NCBI GenBank assembly: GCA_019448385.1
Contig: JAGTXO010000011.1
Span: 586,001 to 650,000 of the forward strand
Source of the DNA: Diacronema lutheri
Lineage: Eukaryota; Haptophyta; Pavlovophyceae; Pavlovales; Pavlovaceae
DNA length: 64,000 nt
Reading direction: 5' to 3'
Position 1 is the stretch's first letter. The number at the start of each line of letters is the position of its first letter. Positions 57,869 through 64,000 of this stretch are shown piece after piece. The notes under the pieces were generated by a model. The model was not told the origin of the DNA and did no database searches. It worked only from the letters and a program-made list of their open reading frames with translations. Made by a program: the position numbers and the translations under genes.

Positions 57869-58139
57869 GCCGTTTGGCCGTCGCGGTCCGTACATACTGA
57901 CGGTCGTAGACATCGTCGGCGTCGCGCGCGTCCGGTCGCGCCGACGCAGGCCGACGCGCGGAGGCGCGCGTGCGACGGCGGCCGGGCCCGCCACTGGTGC
58001 TCAGCCCAGGGGCGGCCGGGTTGATGCCTTGACGGTGGCGTGACCCGTGTGGCTCCCAGACCAACAAGGGCCACACAAAGCCGCGAACCGACATGGTCGA
58101 CTTGACCAAGGCAGCTAGCTCCTTGCGGTTTGCGAGTCC

Positions 58140-58446
58140 ATGCTGCTCGCGGCCATTCGGGCGCGGCGCGCGCTCGGCGCGCCGGCGCAGCTGGCGCGCG
58201 CCATGCACCTGTCGCCGCGCGAGCTGGACCACCTGCGGCTCGCGCAGGTGGGCCAGCTCGCGCAGCGCCGCCTCGCGCGCGGCTGCCGCCTCAACTACCC
58301 CGAGGCCGTCGCGCTTATCTCGGCGCAGATGATGGAGTTCATCCGCGACGGCGAGCCGGTCGCCGAGCTGATGACCAAGGGCCAGCGGCTGCTCGGTCGG
58401 CGGCAGGTGATGCAGGGCGTACCCTCGCTCGTCCACGAGGTCCAGA

Positions 58447-58477
<31 letters not shown>

Positions 58478-60710
58478 CCTCACCGTGCACGACCCGATCG
58501 CGTCGGAGGACGGCGACCTGTCGCTCGCGCTGCGCGGCTCCTTCTTGCCCGTGCCGTCGCTCGCCGCGTTCGGCAACGTGGCGGGCGAGGCGGACGCGCC
58601 GCCTCCCGGCGCATTCGCGCCCGCCGACGCCAGCCGGATTGAGCTCAACGCCGGCCGCGCGCTCATCGAGCTCGCCGTGACCAACACTGGCGACCGGCCG
58701 ATCCAGGTCGGCTCGCACTACCACTTCCTCGAGACGAACAAGGCGCTGCTCTTCGACCGCGAGCAGGCGTACGGGATGCGGCTTAACGTGCCGGCGGGTT
58801 CGAGCGTGCGCTTCGAGCCCGGCGAGGCCAAGACCGTCACGCTCGCCGCCATCGCCGGCAACCGGCGAGTCGTCTCGGGCAACTTGCTGACAAATGGCTG
58901 CGCGACCACCGAGCGGCTGCCTGAGGTCATGGCGCGCGTGCGCGCGGGCGGGTTCGCGCATGCGAAGGCGCCGGTCGTGCGCGGCTCGCCGCTGCTGCTC
59001 ACGCGCGGCAACTACGCCGAGATCTATGGCCCGACCGTCGGCGACCGCGTGACGCTTGGCGACACCAAGCTCGTCGCGCGCGTCGAGGCGGACTTGACCG
59101 TCTACGGCGACGAATGCAAGTTTGGCGGTGGCAAAGTGCTGCGCGAGGGGATGGGGCAGGCGACGGGCGTGGCGGCGAGCGGCGCGCTCGACGTGGTGAT
59201 CACCAACGCGCTCATCATCGACGCTGTCGCGGGCATTATCAAAGCTGACATTGGTATTAAGGGCAACCGGATCGTCGGGATCGGCAAGGCGGGCAATCCC
59301 GATGTGATGGCGGGCGTCACGCCTGGCATGGTCACGGGCGTCACGACCGAGGCGATCGCGGGCGAGAAGCTGATCGTCACCGCGGGCGGGATCGACACGC
59401 ATGTCCACTTCATCTGCCCGCAAATCATCGACGAGGCGCTTGCGTCGGGCCTCACGACGCTCTTCGGCGGCGGGACCGGGCCGGCGAGCGGCACGTGTGC
59501 GACGACGTGCACGCCGGCGCCGTCGCAGATGCAGATGATGCTGCAAGCGACGGACGCGTTCCCGATGAACTTTGGGTTCTCGGGCAAGGGCAACAGCGCG
59601 TCCGCCGAGGGCCTGCACGACATCCTCGAGGCGGGCGCCGCAGGCCTTAAGCTGCACGAGGACTGGGGCACGACGCCCGCCGTGATCGACGCGGCACTCA
59701 CCTTCGCCGACGAGCATGACATCGCGATCACGATCCACACGGACACGCTGAACGAGTCCGGGTACGTGGACGACTCGATCGCAGCAATGAAGGGACGCAC
59801 CATTCACACGTACCACACCGAGGGCGCTGGCGGCGGGCACGCGCCCGACATCATCAAGGTGTGCTCCGAGCCGTACGTGCTACCGTCATCGACCAACCCA
59901 ACGCGGCCATTCACGGTCAACACGCTCGACGAGCACCTGGACATGCTCATGGTGTGCCACCACCTGGACAAGAACATCCCGGAGGACGTCGCCTTTGCCG
60001 AGTCGCGCATCCGCGGCGAGACCATCGCCGCCGAGGACATCTTGCACGACATGGGCGCGATTTCAATTATTTCGTCCGACTCGCAGGCGATGGGCCGGGT
60101 CGGCGAGGTCATCACCCGCACGTGGCAGACGGCGGACAAGATGAAGGAACAACGCGGCGCGCTGGCCGCCGACGCGGGCAGCGCCGCCGACAACGAGCGG
60201 ATCAAGCGCTACGTTGCAAAGTACACGATCAACCCGGCGATCGCGCACGGCATGTCTCACGCGGTCGGTTCGGTGCAGCCGGGCAGGCTCGCCGACCTCG
60301 TGCTGTGGAAGCCGGCGCTCTTTGGCGCCAAGCCCGAGATGGTGATCAAAGGCGGGACGATCGCGTGGGCGCAGATGGGCGACCCCAACGCGTCGATCCC
60401 CACGCCGCAGCCCGTCGTCATGCGGCCAATGTTTGGCGCGCACGGCTCGAGGGCGATCGGTGGCACGTCGCTCGCGTTCGTCTCGGCCGCGGCAGCGAAG
60501 GCGGACGTGGGTGGGCGGTACGGCCTCACCAAGCAGGTCGAGGCGGTACGCAACTGCCGCTCGATCGGCAAGGCCGACATGGTGCGCAACGACGCGTGCC
60601 CGCAGATCACCGTCGACCCGGAGACGTTTGAGGTGGTCGCCGACGGCGAATCGCTCACGTGCAAGCCGTCGAGCGTGCTGCCACTCGCGCAAAAGTACTT
60701 CCTCTTCTGA
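58140..60710 (+). CDS. URE: Urease, single-chain (gamma-beta-alpha fusion)
   Basis: 856 residues, one exon, similar in length to plant and fungal ureases (about 840). The gamma-like part (residues 1-105: [42 protein letters not shown]) is followed by the beta-like part ([20 protein letters not shown]) and the alpha catalytic part from about residue 285 ([18 protein letters not shown]). Active-site residues are present: HVHF (His ligands, about 420-422), GLKLHEDWG with the Lys that is carbamylated to bridge two Ni, [22 protein letters not shown], the flap Cys-His-His-Leu, and [13 protein letters not shown]. It hydrolyses urea to ammonia and carbamate. No plastid leader is evident, so it is probably cytosolic. 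It needs UreD/H, UreF and UreG for nickel insertion; only UreG is in the window. Confidence 0.98.
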
Positions 60711-60730
60711 AGAGCGCCCCCGGAAGGGAA

Positions 60731-60756
60731 GGGGGGGGGGGGGGGGGGGGGGGGGG
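60731..60756 (+). repeat. G26 homopolymer after the urease stop
   Basis: About 26 G on the coding strand, starting 20 nt beyond the urease TGA. Exact length is uncertain, as for all such runs. Confidence 0.85.
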
Positions 60757-60853
60757 CACTTTGGTTTCAACTTCACAGGCGGATGAATGTGTGGCGTAGC
60801 ACGTGGGCTGCTTGAGTGCCCCCGCTGCATTCGACAATGTAGCCGCGCCGCGC

Positions 60854-61650
60854 TCACGCCGTACGCGCGCGGCTGAGCGTGCGCCGCTTGCCGGCAAGCC
60901 CTGACGGCAGGTGAGGTTCGTCAGACTTGACGACGGCGGCACCCAGCGCGCGCGAGCGAGCGGCGCGCCGCGCGCCGAGCGAAGCCGCCGACTGCACGCG
61001 CGCCGTGCGCGCCACCTCGCCGTGTCGCGCGCAGCCGAGCGCGCGCAAGGTGCGCTCGAGCTCGCGGTCGCCGCGCGACGTGTGGCCGCCGCCGAGCGCG
61101 CGCATCTCATCGGCTAGCTCGCGCACAGAGCGCACCTCGTAACCGATGGTGGCGCAGCTACGCCACGCGCCGTCGACGCCGGGCGCGGGAGCCACTGGCG
61201 CGCGTGCTGGCGCGGGGGCGGCCGAAAGGCGCGCGCCGGGTTGCGCGTCGGGCGCGCACAGCTGCGGCGCTGGCGAGCGGGTGTCGACCCGCACGCGCGA
61301 GCGCGCGCCGTGGGTGGATGACCCGGGCGCAGCGCATGGGGCGCGGGCGCGAAGGCGCGCGAGGCCGCGCGAGGCGGACGCGTCGTGCATCTCGGGCGTG
61401 GCAACTTGGGCGCCGCTGCCAGTGTGCCACCCGGCAGCGCACAGAGAGTGGGGCGCCGTCTCGGCGGCCGCGCCCGTCGTGAAGAAGACGCGTCGGACGC
61501 CAAACTGGTGGAGCGCGTGCACGCAGCGCACGCACGGGTGCGAGTTGCCAAAGCGGAGCGTGCCCGACGTGGGCGCGCTAGCGTCGCCGCCGCGCCCGTC
61601 GTCCAGCGCGGCGTGCGTGCAGCCGGCAGGGCCGTGCGCGCGGTGTGCCG

Positions 61651-61727
<77 letters not shown>

Positions 61728-62206
61728 GCGAGGGCAGGGAGGATACGCACGACAAACAGATCGCAGCCCTGCGCGCGGAGGCGCGCGGCGCGTAGGAACA
61801 CGCATGTGAGCGCCGCGTGGCGCGGCCGCCCGCGCACGTCTGCGGCAGCGCGCGCCAGCCGCACGCGAGGCGCGAGACTCTGGGCGCGCGCGTTGCGCAG
61901 CGCGCGGCCGTCGCGCACACCTTCACCTTGCGCCCCGTGTGCCTGCGGCGTCCCTCATAAAACGCACGACGCGTTGTGCAGCGCGGCCACCTCGGAGTGC
62001 ATCGAGCACGAGCTGCCGACGCCGAGCGGGGGCGCTGTGGGCGCGTGCGAGCCGCTCGCAAACTTGCGCGCCAACGCCGCGCGCGACGAGTTGTGACCAG
62101 CGGCGATCACCTTGCCGCCGCTCACCAGCAGCGCGCCGTGCTTGATGTCGAGCTCCGACTCGCGCGCTTCGGCCGCGGCCATGTGGAAGAACTTATCGAT
62201 GCGCAT
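60854..62206 (-). CDS. Cytidine/deoxycytidylate deaminase-fold protein with polyglutamine insert, two exons
   Basis: Exons 61964-62206 and 60854-61768 (intron 61769-61963, GTTTTATG...GCGCAG) give 385 residues. Exon 1 has KHGALLVSGGKVIAAGHNSS and CSMHSEVAALHNAS, where His-x-Glu is the zinc ligand plus the catalytic proton shuttle. Exon 2 has GCDLFVVRILPAL, then 25 glutamines, then NSHPCVRCVHALHQFGVRRVFFTTG, whose Pro-Cys-x-x-Cys supplies the other zinc ligands. This is the complete CDA/ADAT/dCMP-deaminase metal site. The remaining 180 residues are disordered and Ala/Arg-rich apart from WRSCATIGYEVRSVRELADEM. Whether the substrate is a free nucleotide or RNA cannot be told. The Gln tract lies in the loop between the two metal motifs. 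Confidence 0.75.
61652..61726 (-). repeat. Pure (CTG/CAG)25 trinucleotide repeat coding polyglutamine
   Basis: Seventy-five bases of uninterrupted ctg on the plus strand, read as CAG on the coding strand. No synonymous CAA occurs, the mark of a recent or unstable expansion. Confidence 0.97.
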
Positions 62207-62519
62207 TTGGGCGCGGGCAGGGCCGTGAGTGGCTCAACCCTTTGACGACTCGGCGGGACTGCAGCGAGAATTGTCCGACCAGATGGCTCATGGCTGGTCC
62301 GACTCTGGGGCGACTGCGACTGCAGCGCCACACGCCCAGGGGGAACAAATCCGTCGCGGCCGTCTCGCACGAGTCTCATGCCCACCGTGCGGCCTGCCTG
62401 CCCGCCCGTGTGCGAGGCAGCAGCGGCAGCAGCAGTGCAGCACGCTCACGTGATTGCGTCAACTCTGAACAAGGTGCATACGACTGTGACTGTGGCCGTG
62501 CGCGGCGCGCACGTGCGCC
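62207..62519. other. Intergenic region, no supported gene
   Basis: 313 bp upstream of the deaminase start and downstream of the COQ3-like stop. GC content is moderate for the window; it probably holds the deaminase promoter and the COQ3-like 3' end. Confidence 0.45.
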
Positions 62520-63491
62520 TCACGCCGCGTCGCGCCGCTCGGCGGCGCGCCGGCGCGCCCAGCCGAGGTAGTTGACGCGCAGCGAGTTTGGCGCCTGGCT
62601 GAACGCGCCGAGCGGGAACTGGCCGAGCGGCAACCGGCGCAGGTCGATGCCTGGCTTCATGCCGACAAAGTGCGCGGTGTCAACCTCGAAGCCGAGCCTC
62701 TGCAGCAGCAGCGACAGCTCCTCCGGCCGGACGTAAAGCCGCCAGTCGTGCGTGTTGGCTGGTACGACGCGCAACAGCTCCTGCGCGAGCACGATCGTCA
62801 GCACGTACGACAGGACCGTCCGGTTGATCGTGTCGAAGGCAAAGACGCCGCCCGGCTTGAGCACGCGCGCCACCTCGCCCAGTGCGCGCGGCAGGTCGTG
62901 CAGGTGCTCGAGCACGTCCGCCATCACGACGCCGTCGAATGACGCGTCGCCGAAGCGCGAGAGGTCGTACGCGTTGCCCACCTCGTACGTGGCGTTGGGC
63001 AGCGAGAGGTGCGCGGCGCGGGCGCGGGCATACTCGACCGCCTTCTCGGACATGTCGATGCCGTGCATCGTGCACCCGCGCGCGGCCAGCTCCTCGGTGA
63101 GCACGCCGCCGCCGCAGCCGACCTCGAGGTAGCGCCGGCCCGAGTCGTCGCTCGGCAGCTCGGCGCGGCGAGTGAGCGCATCGTGAAAGAAGGGAACGCG
63201 CGCGGGGTTGAGCAGCTGCAGGCTGGCCAGCTGCGCCATGTCCGCGTTGTGCCAGCCGCCCGCCAGCGCCTCGTCGCTGTAGAGCTCGTTGTCAATCCGT
63301 GTGAGCGACTCGTCGATCCGCGCCATGCGGTCGGGGAACTCGGCGGGTGGGACGAGCTCCGGGAGCGCGCGCGTGAGCGCGTGCAGCGGCGTGAGAAAGT
63401 CCCACAGCTGCCGGCCGCCGTGCGCGAGTCGCCGCGCCCGGCCGCCGGCAGGGCGGAGGGCGGGTCGCGCAAGCGCGAGAACCGACGGCAT
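62520..63491 (-). CDS. COQ3-like: COQ3/UbiG-like O-methyltransferase, mitochondrial
   Basis: 323 residues. The start MPSVLALARPALRPAGGRARRLAHGGRQ is Arg-rich with no acids, a typical mitochondrial presequence. RIDNELYSDEALAGGWHN and LQLLNPARVPFFHDAL correspond to the N-terminal part of UbiG/COQ3. The SAM fold follows: YLEVGCGGGVLTEELAARGC (motif I), MHGIDMSEKAVEYARARA, FDGVVMADVLEHLHDLPRAL and RVLKPGGVFAFDTINRT (UbiG-type). LGFEVDTAHFVGMKPGIDL and RVNYLGWARRR replace the usual C-terminal VNYMLHTxK motif, so the exact substrate is less certain. By family it would methylate hydroxyl groups of the polyprenyl benzoquinone ring in ubiquinone synthesis. One exon. Confidence 0.78.
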   Translation of the reverse strand: MPSVLALARPALRPAGGRARRLAHGGRQLWDFLTPLHALTRALPELVPPAEFPDRMARIDESLTRIDNELYSDEALAGGWHNADMAQLASLQLLNPARVPFFHDALTRRAELPSDDSGRRYLEVGCGGGVLTEELAARGCTMHGIDMSEKAVEYARARAAHLSLPNATYEVGNAYDLSRFGDASFDGVVMADVLEHLHDLPRALGEVARVLKPGGVFAFDTINRTVLSYVLTIVLAQELLRVVPANTHDWRLYVRPEELSLLLQRLGFEVDTAHFVGMKPGIDLRRLPLGQFPLGAFSQAPNSLRVNYLGWARRRAAERRDAA

Positions 63492-63566
63492 GGCGGATGC
63501 GTCCGCCGCTCCTTTTCAAAGGCAGGTTTGAAACTCGGGCGACGCGTCGTCTTTCCAATTAGCGCA
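63492..63566. promoter_or_regulatory. 75-bp divergent promoter
   Basis: Interval between the ATG of the COQ3-like gene (minus) and the ATG of the plastid-targeted gene (plus); includes ctttccaattagcgca just before the plus-strand ATG. Confidence 0.45.
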
Positions 63567-63900
63567 ATGTTCAAGTCGTTCCTCCTCATCGCGTTCGTCG
63601 CGTTCGCGTCGGCCTTCAATGGCCCGGCGGCGATCCGCTCGTCGCGCACCGCGGCCTCGCAGGTGCAGATGAGCCGCTTCGAGGGCAAGGTCTGGGACAT
63701 CGAGGCGAAGCAGGTCATCTTCGAGTGCGTGCGGGCGCGCCGCCGTTGATTACGCGAGTCTACCGCGCCCATCTCGCGCGCGCGAGCTACGGCCCCTCGC
63801 GCGCACGCTTGCTCACGCGGCGCCCACCTCGCGCCGTGACCGTTGCAATGCGCCTCCGCAGCGAGTGGAACCCGGAGGAGCCGCGCGGCTACAACAACTT
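63567..63900 (+). CDS. Plastid-targeted small protein, 3' partial
   Basis: Exon 1 (63567-63724) encodes MFKSFLLIAFVAFASAFNGP then AAIRSSRTAASQVQMSRFEGKVWDIEAKQVIF. The hydrophobic core with an Ala-Ser-Ala/Phe site and a following Arg/Ser-rich stretch is the bipartite signal plus transit peptide of red-lineage secondary plastids. The intron 63725-63861 (GTGCGT...CCGCAG) joins in phase 2 to DEWNPEEPRGYNN; a second donor GTACGC at 63901 would leave TT for a Phe codon, extending the pattern WxPExPRxYxNF. The remaining exon(s) lie outside the window. The mature part is short and soluble-looking; its exact family is not recognised, though this WDPE-PR-Y-NF pattern is familiar from small plastid proteins of diatoms and haptophytes. 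Confidence 0.7.
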
Positions 63901-64000
63901 GTACGCGCCCGGCAGCCGCACCCGAGCGACCCATTGGCCTCCGCGTTGCGCGCGCGCGCTCGCCCCAGGCAAGCCGTGGGGGTGTGGGATAACGCACGCC

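Overview
This 64 kb window is nuclear DNA of a single-celled eukaryotic alga with very GC-rich DNA (long CGCG runs, third codon positions almost all G or C). Evidence for a eukaryote: a Pol III tRNA-Arg gene with internal A and B boxes, short GT-AG introns (about 90-195 bp) that restore reading frames exactly, and typically eukaryotic proteins (LST8, TGS1, ASPL/TUG, TBC-TLDc, EGLN-type prolyl hydroxylase, two-pore-channel-like protein). The last gene encodes a signal peptide followed by an Ala-Ser-Ala-Phe type cleavage site and a basic transit-like stretch, the targeting signature of secondary red-lineage plastids. A haptophyte (for example a pavlovophyte) is the best guess; the species is inference.

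Layout. 1-4.4 kb: 3' part of a membrane receptor/channel-like protein with Pro-rich and Cys-rich ectodomains. 4.5-8.7 kb: a Golgi-type glycosyltransferase and an ASPL/TUG UBX protein, both on the minus strand. About 9.0 kb: tRNA-Arg(CCG). 9.4-14.5 kb: two tight head-to-head pairs, LST8/MMADHC and EGLN/amine oxidase. 14.6-18.9 kb: a Cys-motif secretory or plastid protein, a 90-residue protein and a two-pore-channel-like protein, interspersed with three hairpins. 19-28 kb: a large coiled-coil protein, a PhyH-like dioxygenase, a VPPG-motif membrane protein, a C2-domain membrane protein and a small coiled-coil protein. 28.4-37.1 kb: a 2164-residue LRR protein carrying seventeen 54-bp repeats, TGS1, and an NDK-like protein. 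37.3-45.9 kb: a 2743-residue IQ/WD40/pseudokinase/helical-repeat protein. 46.7-52.5 kb: a degenerate kinesin motor fused to ankyrin modules and a duplicated unknown domain. 53-57 kb: a TBC-TLDc protein and two unknown proteins. 57-60.7 kb: UreG beside the single-chain urease. 60.8-64 kb: a deaminase-fold protein with a 25-glutamine insert, a COQ3-like methyltransferase and the start of a plastid-targeted protein.

Recurrent features. Most genes lie in head-to-head pairs with start codons 25-340 bp apart, so bidirectional promoters are the rule. Multi-exon models were built by hand from frame changes, GT-AG sites and phase; where a family is known, conserved residues rejoin across the junctions. 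G homopolymers lie 20-70 nt beyond several stop codons on the coding strand. Because A/T-rich stop codons are rare here, almost every gene has long antisense and shifted open frames; these were not annotated.

Functional links are limited. UreG and urease form an evident pair (nickel loading and urea hydrolysis). LST8 (TOR complex) and MMADHC (cobalamin trafficking) share a promoter. The other genes look like ordinary unrelated neighbours.
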